Source: Pseudevernia furfuracea (lineage: Eukaryota; Ascomycota; Lecanoromycetes; Lecanorales; Parmeliaceae). From it: a DNA stretch of 64,000 bases. Location of the stretch: positions 794,501-858,500 of the forward strand of contig JAIUPT010000032.1 in NCBI GenBank assembly GCA_022315425.1, read 5' to 3'. Position 1 is the first letter of the stretch; every line of letters begins with the position of its first letter. The notes below the pieces were generated by a model. It worked only from the letters and a program-made list of their open reading frames with translations. It was not told where the DNA came from and did not search any database. Shown piece by piece: positions 54,826-64,000 of this stretch. The translations under genes were made by a program, and so were the position numbers.

Positions 54826-55949
54826 AGGGTGTCAGCCTTGTTATGAACCGGGTAAGGGTTAGGTATAGATACTGAGGCGTTGATGGCATAGATCTGGGAC
54901 CACGAATATTTCGTTTGCGAGCCAAGGGAAATTTTATCGATGAGGTGGGTGAAGTGTACGATATGGGACATAAGGATTGATGAAGAGAAGCATTAGCTGT
55001 CTACCATAGTGCAAAGGCCGGCCGGGCAGAAAGAGGGAGATGTGAGATGGTTCTTGCATTCAAGTCCTTTAGCAAGAAATCACTTTTCCGACCAAGTCGA
55101 GCTTCCCGCGAGCCCCGCACAATTTTGGGTTTCTATGCTGCAGGGATCACATGGAGCGAGCCGTTGGAGCCGTTGAACTTGAGCTAGGTACTTTTTAAAG
55201 TACTCAGTACCTTAGTATGTAAGGTAGTTACATATTATCCCCGTACCTTTAAAGTACCTTACTACTGTACGACAGTACGAGTAGTAATAATCTAGCTGCG
55301 AGATACAATTATACAATAAATCAGTACTCTATATATTAGCGTGATTCAGCCTTCAGGCAGTCTCGCAGTCATTGGTCATTGGTCATTGGTCATTGGTCAT
55401 TGGTCATCGGTCAAGCACAGATGATCCGGCCCCCACGGCCCTAAGTGGGATGCGGCGGTGGCACCTTTTTTGCATCCTGCAAGGCTGCCGGCCATGCAGA
55501 CTGCTGGAAAGAAAGCTTAGCATCCACCTTTCTTCCACTCACTTCCACCCTGTCCGCCTGACCTTTTGTCGTCATGATCAGGATCACCATGACAATAATA
55601 ATCATAAAAGGGATGATGATGAAGATGATGATGAAGATGATATGATATTGATATGGTTTATCCTGCTTTATCCTGCTTGACCAGATCTCGGTCACTATAC
55701 CTATCACCTACGAGTACCCGTTCAGTCTGACCATCACCATACTTCAAATCCTCTTTTCGAATTTCGCCGTCAGCAGACATGTTTGCCAATAATTGTCAGC
55801 CTCAGCACAATCCAATCCTACCTACTACTTCCCAGCACGTAAAATTCGCATTATCGCTATCATCTCATCAAAATCATAAAATCCCGAACTTCTGATATCA
55901 TCCGCAACCATTCTCCTCTCCTTCCAGGCCTCTTTCCTGATCCGCCAAA
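54826..55949. other. Intergenic with inverted and tandem repeats
   Basis: 1.1 kb. 55190-55290 is a cluster of short inverted repeats (AGGTACTTTTTAAAGTACT, CCGTACCTTTAAAGTACCTT, ACTGTACGACAGTACGAGT). 55368-55409 is a 7-base tandem, GTCATTG, five perfect copies plus GTCATCG. 55610-55645 is GAT/GAA-rich. The final 200 bases are the upstream region of the peptidase gene. No gene is supported. Confidence 0.5.
55368..55409 (+). repeat. 7-base tandem repeat (GTCATTG)n
   Basis: Five perfect copies and one with a single change. Each unit holds a CATTGG, the inverse of a CCAAT box (CCAATG on the other strand). Confidence 0.9.
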
Positions 55950-57604
55950 ATGAAGACAGGGGAGCTTTTGGACTGCCCGTTCTGTGCTTTCACTGATCAT
56001 GATCACTACTTCCTTCTACAGCACGTTGAGACTATACATCCTGAAGGTGGCCGGCCTTCGCCCTTTGCTGTCAGAGAGGAGCTCATACACCAAGTTGGGC
56101 CCCCTGCCGAAGAAATGGAAGGAGCGAAAGACAATTCCTCCGAGTACACCGAATGCCGATGTGGCGAGTTCTGTCTTCTGACGGAATTCGAAAGCCACTT
56201 GGAGATGCACCATGCCGAAGGCATGGGCTTCGACGAGACCTTAAGAATTCCAGCTGATGCAACTGGGCCGGTATCCACTCTTTATCCCGGCAAAGCTTCT
56301 TCTCAGATGGAGTTTACTTCACCTACTCCTCCCCCTATTGTAACGTCTGGCCTGAGTCGACCTATTCCAATCAGATCTGTGGTAGAGCGTTCACCCCGTA
56401 GCGCAAGTCGAAGGAGTGGTAACGCAGTTCGAGATTTAGTTGATGTTCTACGTCATTCAACCTCGCCGCCATCCAGGAAGCCTTCCCAAGCAGCTCGCAA
56501 TAGAGTCCCCCGAAGACTTGGTGTACGTGACAGCAGGAACGGGTTTTTTTCTTCTTTTTTGCTGATGATTGGAATAGAGAGCTGAGCTAGGCCCTCATGC
56601 TCACGAAGAACAAATGCCAGATTGGCTACGCAAGGAGCTTGAGATTGGCGCAAAAGTCAAGGTCACCAATCAGATTACTCCGGACGGTCGACTGTTACGA
56701 ATAGAGAATATTGCCAACGAAGTCCGAGGCGTCATCCCGGTCATCGCGCAACTCTGTGAGCAGGACCCTGCAGTCTCCAGGGCATATCTTTGCCATTCTG
56801 ACGTGACGCATGTCGTCAAGTTGGTAAAAGAAGGTGGATTCTGTGGCTATCGAAACATACAGATGATGATATCTTACATCCGCGATGCGCGCTCAGAGGG
56901 TTCTCAACATTTTCATGGAAGACTTCCCTCCATCATTCAAATTCAAGACATGATAGAAAGTGCGTGGGATCGAGGTTTCAATTCACTCGGTAGAATTGAG
57001 ACGGGCGGCATTCGAGGAACGAGGAAGTATATCGGCACACCAGAGGTGGGCTCCCACAGACGCTGCTACAACATGTCACTGAATTCCACCAGGCTCAAGC
57101 GCTACTACAAAACTTAGGTCTTGGGTAGGAGGCTTCACCACTTTTCGTCTTCTTTCAATCTTACTGAATGGCCGTATAGATGCTCAGCGGATGCCTTCAA
57201 CGTGGGCAAAGAGCTACCAGCTCATGAGCGTCTGCTAGACGCTGTTGAGCAGTACTTTGTTGCATCGTGCCCACCAAAAAATTCGTCCGATAAAGTCTTC
57301 CGAACTTCACTGCCTCCTATCTATTTTCAGCATCCAGGTATTATCCACTTGATGGAAGGCTATATACGTGTTAGCTGCTTGCTTACTGTGCTAAGGCCAT
57401 TCAATGACAATCGTGGGCTTCGAGAGGCGGAATAACGGATCTTGCAATTTGCTGGTCCTTGACCCAATGTTCAAGCCGTCTCCAGGCGTCAGCCGTTTCA
57501 TTGGAGTCCAGTTTCGCACGGCAGCACCTGAGAAACTACTTAAAGCTTATCGCAGAGGACCTTCCTATCTGCGCAAGTACTCGACATTTGAGATCTTGAA
57601 GTAG
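55950..57604 (+). CDS. ZUFSP/Mug105-type C78 peptidase (deubiquitinase) with N-terminal zinc fingers
   Basis: Cys peptidase of the UFSP/ZUFSP fold; ZUFSP members cleave Lys63-linked ubiquitin chains, in animals in DNA damage responses. 474 residues, five exons: 55950-56520, 56591-57045, 57093-57124, 57180-57337, 57396-57604. N-terminal fingers: CPFC...HVETIH (C-x2-C-x12-H-x4-H) and CRCGEFC...HLEMHH. After a Ser/Arg-rich linker the catalytic Cys lies in GGFCGYRNIQM, then YIRDARSEG, YIGTPEAQALLQ and the catalytic His and Asp in FQHPGHSMTIVGFE and NLLVLDPMF. Exon 3 has only 32 bases. All joins keep frame. Converges with the P450 gene. Confidence 0.9.
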
Positions 57605-58006
57605 GTCCCAACGTCAATGGTACGAGCACAATATTAATCGTGAGTATAGGCTAGCATCACGTGTACCCGAAAGAGTAGGTTGGCGCGGTCCATGAGTTGA
57701 CAACGAATGCGCTGCAGGAAGTCTTTCGTATCGAATTGCTGCAAGTCTTCTGGTTTACGGCTATAGTATAAAAGAAACAACACTAGACGTATTGATTGGC
57801 AAAGCATAGCGAGGCGGGCTTTTGTCACGGCGTTAAGGGTTAGACGATACCACACTGCGTGTGCACGTAGATCTCCCTTAGCAGATACATTGTGCTGCTA
57901 GAGCCTTTACCTCATTATACCACCAGATCAGCGCTCTACAGGTAGGCCGCTCACGAGAAATTTCTGGGCAAATGGCTTCGTGAGATGATAAGACGGTGAA
58001 GGCTAC
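57605..58006. other. Intergenic, between convergent 3' ends
   Basis: 402 bases; no coding or RNA gene is recognised. Holds the 3' UTRs of the peptidase and P450 genes. Confidence 0.45.
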
Positions 58007-60007
58007 CTATCTCACTATAGAAAGATCTCTTGGCCGAAGTCGGGCCCTGATGTCTGCTGCAGGTAAAGAGACTATAGCAGAGGTCTTTGGCCTCGGCACG
58101 ATCCATCCCTGGGAGTCCACCGGCTCCAGGTCCCAGAGTACCAAGATGGCCGCCACGAAAGCCAACACTTCTTGTTCAGCGAAAACGCGCCCCGGGCAGG
58201 CAAACCCGCCTGAGCCCCAAGGTTTTAAGCTTCCTTGAACGAGCACCCGTTGCCCTTGTACGCTGTCGCTCGACCTGAGGAATCTATCAGGCTGGAAAGA
58301 ATTTGGAGACTCATAATCATGGGGATCATGCTGTGCGTTCGACAGGATTGCCACAGGGTCTCCGGCTTCCAATACAAAGACTTGCGGTCGTTCGCGATTA
58401 ATCGATTGACTAGATTCAGGTGACCCATGAATTGAAAGGTCTTTTTGCACGATTCCCATCGACATAGGCTTGGAGTGGAGGCGTAAGCATTCATAGAAAC
58501 ACGCTTTAAGCAGAGGGCATGACCCCACCAAGCCGGCAGCATTGATCTCGAGACGGGCAGGCTCAGGAATTCCGAAGACTTGGGAAGGCTGCGAGGCTTT
58601 TGCGAAAGGACGAATCTCATCGTGCACTTTCTGAATCAATTCCGGGCTTGAATTAATTCGTACTAACATCCAGAAGATCAGGTTGGTTGTCTTAGTGCCC
58701 ATCCTACGTCCACATTAGCTGCGAATGGTGCGGTTCGTAGCAATGACTCTACTCACGCCCAGAGCAGACTCAAATCGGAAGGACCTTTCACGTCTTGAGG
58801 AGTACGGAATCTACACCAGGTTACAATAATTATTACCACTTCGAGACGATTTCTGAGTTACAAGACATGTCGCAGGAGCACCAAAACGGTGTGGTTGACT
58901 TTTTGCTCCCGCAACATGTCTTGAGACTCAGAAGAAGGTACAGAAAGGGAGAGAATTTCTCCAAGAGGGTGCTTACGCATTCCAGATTGCGTGTCGTCCT
59001 TTCAACATCGCGCTCACATCGTTCAGATCTCTCCACGGCTTGTTGGGATCAATACCTGCTGCAATCTGGTCCAGCGCCCCGTGTAATGAGTTTATGGCGT
59101 CAAGCAATCTTCTGCGAGCGATGTGAGCCTTAGTCAAGGATGGAATCGGAAGCCAACGGGGCAAGCCTAGGACAAGGTACTTGAACCCTTCTTCGAGGTC
59201 TTGAATGTCCTCCAAGGACTCTGGATAGTTTTCCAGGAACTCTCTCCCAACGAGCGATGGCAGTGCGACATTTCCAACGAAAGTCCTGATCAAGGCAAAG
59301 AGACTGACCTCAACGCTTGAAGCATCTCCGGTGATACTGCCAGTATGAATGATGGCAGTGGCAGCCCGCTCCCATGGATTTTGGTCAACAATGCTGTCGC
59401 TGAAGGAGACCAAATTGGGCCCGTGTTCTTGAATCCCGCGGACTGTGGCGCGCAACATTTCGGAAGGGCCAGGCAACAGCTGTTCCAGGAAGCAGGCGTG
59501 AGCATCGCCATGGGCTCTTGAGTGCTCTGATTTATGCCTTTTATTTGCGCCAAAGACGTTGACTAGCAAGGACCAGCGTACAGAGTCAAAGCTGATAGCG
59601 GTACTATGATCCTCAAAAAGAGATCTGATCAGTGACGGCGTCAAGACTATGTGATACTTGGAGGCGAAGACGTTCAGTGAGAAAATTCCTGCAGGTGATC
59701 GTTGGCTGCAGACGGATTACTAGTCATTCGAGAGGAACAAGCACCCTCAAACGCACCAACAATTTTGCAGAAAGCGGTCAGGATTGATGGTCAGAGGCAA
59801 CAAGTGACCGAAATAGGGAAACCAGTATGGAAGGGTGGCAACTCTACGCCCGTCTCCACTGGTGCCATTACGGGACAAGTCCGACGCGTAATTCCTACCG
59901 CTGATAAATCGAGTAGAGCAGGCAATGACTGCAAGTAGAATGGAGAGTTGAAGAGTGATTGTGGTTGGCGATGTGCTTTCCAAAATACGAACCAATTCTA
60001 CTAACAT
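58007..60007 (-). CDS. Cytochrome P450 monooxygenase
   Basis: Heme-thiolate monooxygenase anchored in the ER; substrate unknown. Exons: 59757-60007, 58977-59705, 58837-58919 (tentative), 58757-58793, 58007-58703, giving 598 residues. An N-terminal hydrophobic anchor (LQLSILLAVIACS) is followed by the proline-rich hinge ATLPYWFPYFGHLLPL. Also seen: GIFSLNVFASKYHIVLTPSL, SDLSLLWAMGTKTTNLIFWML (helix I, without the usual AGxDT), the ExxR motif ECLRL, FQPDRFL and the heme loop PWGSGGFACPGR (Trp where Phe is usual). It resembles fungal P450s near CYP7/8-type sequences. The exon at 58837-58919 keeps frame but encodes an unfamiliar stretch. Diverges from FAP7. Confidence 0.85.
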
Positions 60008-60437
60008 GGCGATGGCGATGAAGGTGAGTTATCTTGAAGGCCCAATCTTGGGGAAAATCAGGTCAAAGCAAACGGACTCTCTAAAGCATGAAGAGCCTCT
60101 GGATGTGCTTTTACTTTTCACCATATAATTCACTTGCCCCGTGGAGCTTCGGAATGATTCAAATTTTTCAATCAACAGCTTAGACGCATAGGATACTTGA
60201 ACTTCTCCTTCTCTTTCAACTCACCAGGCGTTATCAAAATCAAAGAAATTGACTGATGAGAGGCACTTCGTATCTTGGGAGTATATAAAAGTAAATTGAC
60301 ATCTAAAGTACGTGAGGCTGACACTAAAATCGGACACTAGTACGGATAGCCCTATCGAAATTAGGCGCAAATAGGCGCTTGAGTATACAGATAGCTCTAG
60401 CAAGTCTTAAGATTTTCTCTCTTTGCACACCACCAAT
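60008..60437. promoter_or_regulatory. Shared upstream region of the P450 and FAP7 genes
   Basis: 430 bases between divergent starts. GGGAGTATATAAAAG (60277) on the plus strand is a good TATA-box match, about 150 bases before the FAP7 start codon. No other site is claimed. Confidence 0.45.
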
Positions 60438-61021
60438 ATGCCTAGGACACGACCCAATATCATAATTACCGGTACGCCCGGAGTAGGCAAGACAAGCCAC
60501 TGTGATGCCCTGGCGGCCAACACCGGACTGAAGCCCCTGTCCATCAACCAAATTGTCAAAGACCGTGGCTGCCGTGACGGTTGGGATGAAGAATACAAAA
60601 GCTGGATCGTCGACGAGGACAAGGTCCGCCGGACTATCGACTCCTGAGATGCTAGAGCTGACGAGCGTGGCAGCTGCTCGACTCTTTAGAAGATGAGCTT
60701 CACTGCGGAGGCTACATAATCGACTGGCATGCGTGCGACCTCTTTCCCAAAGGTTGGATTGACCTCGTTGTCGTGCTACGGACGGACTCTACGAAGCTGT
60801 ACGATAGGCTTAAAGCAAGGAATTATCCGGAGCAGAAGCTGCAGGAAAATCTGGACTCGGAGATTATGGAGGTGCTATTGGATGAAGCTCGGCAGTCATA
60901 TGACGAAGATATTGTGGTAGAGCTTCAGAGTGATGAGGCGGATGATATTGAGGGTAATGTGGCAAGGATTGAGACTTGGATCAAGAATTGGAAGGAAGAT
61001 CAAGTTGGGGATGCAGCTTGA
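60438..61021 (+). CDS. FAP7: Fap7/adenylate kinase 6 (ribosome assembly NTPase)
   Basis: Nuclear adenylate kinase-like ATPase needed for late 40S ribosome maturation. 177 residues, exons 60438-60623 and 60674-61021. The P loop GTPGVGKT follows MPRTRPNIIIT. Then INQIVKDRG, DELHCGGYIIDWHACDLFP (family form of the AMP-site DYH) and the lid region VVVLRTDSTKLYDRLKARNY with KLQENLDSEIMEVLLDEA. The acidic C terminus is usual. Splicing at 60624 joins DEDK to LLDSLEDELH, while reading on would stop within eight codons. The start is the only ATG upstream of the P loop. Its stop lies 27 bases from the stop of the converging ITPase gene. Confidence 0.94.
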
Positions 61022-61048
61022 GCTCGATGCTGTATGGTGTGGACGTTA

Positions 61049-61838
61049 CTACTGAGCCTGCAGCCATATCTTAAGCTTTGACAAGGCAATGGCTCGATGA
61101 GACAGCATGTTCTTCTTCGCTTTGTCCATCTCGGCATAGGTCTCGCCGTCGTACTCGAAGATCGGATCCCAGCCTGCGGCGGTTAGTCTAAACCAGTCAG
61201 AAACAGAAGCGCCTCTCAAGACTGACATACCAAAATTAGTAGGACCTCGAGCGGGTACTATCTTTCCCTTTGCAAGGTTTAGTGGTGATTCAAGCCAGAG
61301 AAATCTTGCAGCTCACAGTGACTCGTCCCTCGAAAATGATAGGCTCAAGGTTTGGTCCCGAGCAGTAGGCAAACGTGCAGACGGCTTGAGCGCTCTTGTC
61401 TTCGTATGCCATGAGGAGATTGTTTAAGCCTTCATGGCCAAGCGCTTGAAGGAACCATTTGCTTTGAGAGAGGGCCTCGTTAAACTTCTCTGGTCATGTT
61501 GCAGGTGATGTAAGTAAGATACCTACATATAGGGACCCGGCAGCTCTTTGAACGCATTGAAGCAGAGACATGTATCTTCTGTCAAAACCGGCCCTCCTGT
61601 CTTCTAATCTTTAGCACGTTGTGACGTAGGTTGAAAAGTAGCCCATAAGCAGTATCGGAAAGCCTACAATTGCAGCAGCCCTTCGGCATTTGTCCTTTGA
61701 AACATCTTCAATAGTGCCTTGGATCTCGGTCAAGTCTAAAGACTGGTTCTGTAAAGGCACGACATCGCCGAGGATAGCTTTGACCTCAGCAAGCTTGTTT
61801 TTGTTGCCAGTAATAAAATGGAGCTGTTCAAGTGGCAT
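61049..61838 (-). CDS. HAM1: Inosine triphosphate pyrophosphatase (Ham1 family)
   Basis: Hydrolyses ITP, dITP and XTP to the monophosphates, keeping non-canonical purines out of DNA and RNA. 184 residues, the normal family length. Five exons: 61668-61838, 61527-61603, 61317-61461, 61231-61267, 61049-61173. Motifs: FITGNKNKLAEVKAIL (substrate loop), GPVLTEDTCLCFNAFKELPGPYIKWFL, GHEGLNNLL, CTFAYCSGP, GKIVPARGPTNFGWDPIFEY, YAEMDKAKKNMLSHRAIAL. Splice sites were chosen to keep this family order and all joins keep frame. Confidence 0.94.
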
Positions 61839-62495
61839 TGTCGCTGAAGGCAGAGCTCGAAACGAACAATAGGAAGAGTTGATCTTTCTGCTATGGTGGG
61901 CTGGCCAAATCTGTGTCGCACACTACTGGTTGTGTCGTTTTCATTTCACAACGCAAGGCACGCTACACCTACACCGTAGATTAGAATTTTTACTCGTGCC
62001 TTTGTCAACAAGAATTCTGGACATGTTAAGCTCCATTTAATTTACGTCCTTTTTTTTTTCTACACGTCTTGTGAACCCCGCTACCGAACTACACACACAA
62101 TCGGGTATAAACAAAAGGCCTTGAATCCGAACTCGTACCGAAGATCCCAAGCTGCTCGGTTTCCCTCCTTCCTGGTCTAGCCATGGCGGCATCGACCTCT
62201 GACAAACTTGTGAACACGACTTGAACTTTCCTGTATTGAGCAGTGATGAATCGACTGGGATGTTGCCTCAGGTGGCCCCGGGAGGCTTCATCATCAGCAA
62301 GGCCATACCCCGTCGTTGTCCGAGAGCCCCAGCCAAGGTGCTGGATATGTTCATGAATCAAAATCTTATGTTGTACATTTCGCCTTCATCTATACATGCA
62401 ATTGTCTCTTGGGTCCACCTAGAACGAGAAAAATGCTCAATCGGTCGTTTTTGATGCGCATGAGATACACTACCCAGTGATGATTTCGATACGTG
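61839..62495. other. Intergenic, 5' of ITPase and 3' of the glycosyltransferase gene
   Basis: 657 bases of ordinary composition with a T run at 62049. Small open frames (62089-62361, 62221-62454) show no family match. Likely the 3' UTR of the glycosyltransferase gene and the ITPase promoter. Confidence 0.45.
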
Positions 62496-64000
62496 CTAGC
62501 CCCCATCGTCGACCCTTTTGCCTTCTATCCAGAACAACTCCAACAGGCTGTCGATATCTCCGTCCACGCCTGAATGAAGGTATGACTGCCTCACACCCCC
62601 TTCGGTGACCGCAGAGTCGATTAATACGTACTGGATCTTTTCTTCCTCTGGCATCATTCTTCGTCTTGTTGGCCCTAGCGAATGATCGGTGCCTCCATTG
62701 AAAGAATTCTTGACGGGCGGAACCTCGTCCCATGTTTCCTCCATTTTCTCCATATCCGTACCCTCCAATTTGCCTTTGGGATAGAGCGCGAGCGAGTAGC
62801 CATTGGTGAGGACCATTTCCGAACCAAATTGCCATCGTTGGAGGAAACAGTCGCCGCAGACGTCCGCTACTAGGTGCATCATTGGTATGTTGTACCCGTT
62901 CAAACTTGCGGCCCCTGCTTTCCAATGGTGAAGAGATAAAGGCATACGCCCCCCTTCAAAGACCCCTGATAGGTCTGCATGTACGTCAAGCTGGTGCAAA
63001 TCTCGTTCATATGTTAATTTAGTCCCCGTCAGAAGGTATATACATTCCATGATGCGAATATCTCCAGCGGTTGTGTGTGAAGCCTCTATACAGCTCCGGT
63101 AATTACTGTTCATGATCTCGGCCAGCGGGATCGAAAGGAATATACCAGCCCCACCAAATCCCATCATACCGTAATGTGCTACAGCCCACCAAATCTCAGA
63201 CAACGCACCGACGTAATACTCCTGAGTAGTATCATACTTAGCGAGCATGGTCACAAGTGCAGGAATGGAAGGGAAGAAGGTGTCGTCGTCCAGAAGACTA
63301 ATCCATTTCGTCTTGTCGTCACGATTGCTGTACAGAGTTTCGATGAGTGAGAAGTACTTTATAGAAAAGGAGTCCTGGAGCTCAAGAGGTTCGACGAGGG
63401 TGACATCCATGCCAAGACCACGCATTCGTTCTTGTAATTCGGCCTTTTGCTGGGGATCGGCGGCCACAGCGTCGACCCTTTCCACACCCTCGGACTCTAC
63501 AGTTTGCTCCGACTCGATGACTATGACGAACAGCTTGGCATTGGTGTGTGGGAGCCAACGCAGAAGGGACGGGAGGGAAGCAGCGAGGCGCTTGAGGGTG
63601 GTGGAGATGCCGAAGATGATATGAGAGGCATCGCCAGAATCTTTGGCCAAGGCTGGCACGCTCAGAAGGTAAGGCGTCTCACAATGCCGCAGTGAGACGT
63701 TGACGTCTTCGGAGAGGTCGATGGTCTGAAACTCTGGGAATAGAGACGCATCAAGCTTGGTGATTGAAGCGCGCTCGAGGCCCGGGGTCGGATTGACGAC
63801 GACGTCACGGTGGGCATATCGTATGGGATAGGTGAGGTTTAGTCCGACCAGCCAGTCGAGTTTATCCGGGCATGCATCAATGGGGCGGAGATGGAGAGCG
63901 GGCAGCCAATCGGGGGCGGACGAGCCTCTTCGGGAGGAGAGCCGAGCGATGAAGGTGACGGATGCGAGGGAGATGAGGCAAAGTATCAGAGTAATACCCT
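62496..64000 (-). CDS. GT31/DUF604-type glycosyltransferase, type II membrane protein (N terminus beyond window)
   Basis: Probable Golgi glycosyltransferase; donor and acceptor unknown. The minus-strand frame is open from the window edge to the stop at 62496 without an intron, at least 500 residues, and the true start lies outside. Close to the edge is a membrane anchor (GITLILCLISLASVTFIAR), then a lumenal stem (ARLSSRRGSSAPDWLPALHL). The catalytic part has IIFGISTTLKRL, KWISLLDDDTFFPS with the DDD metal/nucleotide motif, GALSEIWWAVAHYGMMGFGGAGIFLS, and RIMECIYLLTGTKLTYERDLHQLD, followed by LSLHHWKAG. This order is that of fungal GT31-like/DUF604 proteins. The upstream extension beyond 63659 was read by hand and is fully open. 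Confidence 0.85.
   Translation of the reverse strand, partial: GITLILCLISLASVTFIARLSSRRGSSAPDWLPALHLRPIDACPDKLDWLVGLNLTYPIRYAHRDVVVNPTPGLERASITKLDASLFPEFQTIDLSEDVNVSLRHCETPYLLSVPALAKDSGDASHIIFGISTTLKRLAASLPSLLRWLPHTNAKLFVIVIESEQTVESEGVERVDAVAADPQQKAELQERMRGLGMDVTLVEPLELQDSFSIKYFSLIETLYSNRDDKTKWISLLDDDTFFPSIPALVTMLAKYDTTQEYYVGALSEIWWAVAHYGMMGFGGAGIFLSIPLAEIMNSNYRSCIEASHTTAGDIRIMECIYLLTGTKLTYERDLHQLDVHADLSGVFEGGRMPLSLHHWKAGAASLNGYNIPMMHLVADVCGDCFLQRWQFGSEMVLTNGYSLALYPKGKLEGTDMEKMEETWDEVPPVKNSFNGGTDHSLGPTRRRMMPEEEKIQYVLIDSAVTEGGVRQSYLHSGVDGDIDSLLELFWIEGKRVDDGG

Noticed and set aside
55372..55707. Open frames on both strands between the Rheb and peptidase genes
   Set aside because: Created by the 7-base tandem and a GAT/GAA-rich tract; no family resemblance and no consistent start.
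62470..62925. 151-codon minus-strand frame overlapping the glycosyltransferase
   Set aside because: Alternative frame of the same exon; the main frame carries the family motifs.

Overview
The window is from a filamentous ascomycete (Pezizomycotina; lineage not resolved). The genes have short introns (mostly 45-65 bases) with GT-AG ends and CTRAC-like branch sites. The transposable elements carry the signature of repeat-induced point mutation (RIP): in the degraded reading frames almost every stop stands where Gln (CAA/CAG to TAA/TAG) or Trp (TGG to TGA) is expected, and the DNA is very rich in TA.

Bases 1 to about 40,100 are a gene-free block of nested elements: the 3' part of a Ty1/copia element (1-1946); an old Ty3/gypsy fragment (1949-4697) split by a 1.36-kb insertion; a copia element (4698-11043); AT-rich sequence split by a 1.2-kb TIR element with TA flanks (11775-12980); a complete chromodomain gypsy element with 187-base LTRs and a CTTAT duplication (14278-21290); a gypsy relic (21592-29400) interrupted by a second copia copy with a CAATA duplication (22302-28795); a Helitron-like repeat interrupted by a third, inverted copia copy (30740-37315), itself holding a solo LTR; and AT-rich sequence with a tRNA-like/SINE-like unit and another solo LTR. 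All three copia copies share a primer-binding site matching the anticodon arm of initiator tRNA-Met.

From 40,139 the DNA becomes gene-rich: a mitochondrial alpha/beta hydrolase, ribosomal protein eS1, a 1-kb AT-rich island with a solo LTR, a GTP cyclohydrolase II-like uracil catabolism gene (URC1 type), ELF1, uracil phosphoribosyltransferase, a WAPL-type cohesin release factor, a Rheb GTPase, a ZUFSP/Mug105-type peptidase, a cytochrome P450, Fap7/adenylate kinase 6, ITPase, and a GT31-type glycosyltransferase running off the right edge. Several are divergent pairs with shared promoters (URC1/ELF1, UPRT/WAPL, P450/FAP7); others converge with short gaps (FAP7/ITPase, 27 bases).

The URC1 gene and the uracil phosphoribosyltransferase gene, separated only by ELF1, are two enzymes of the fungal URC uracil-catabolic route. 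The URC1 gene has 13 exons, and several of its longer introns share a 3' sequence (CTGACYCCGAAATC) and partly their interiors, which suggests introner-like intron copies. This and the structure of the nested elements are the main points of interest. All exon models were built by reading splice sites and family motifs by eye.
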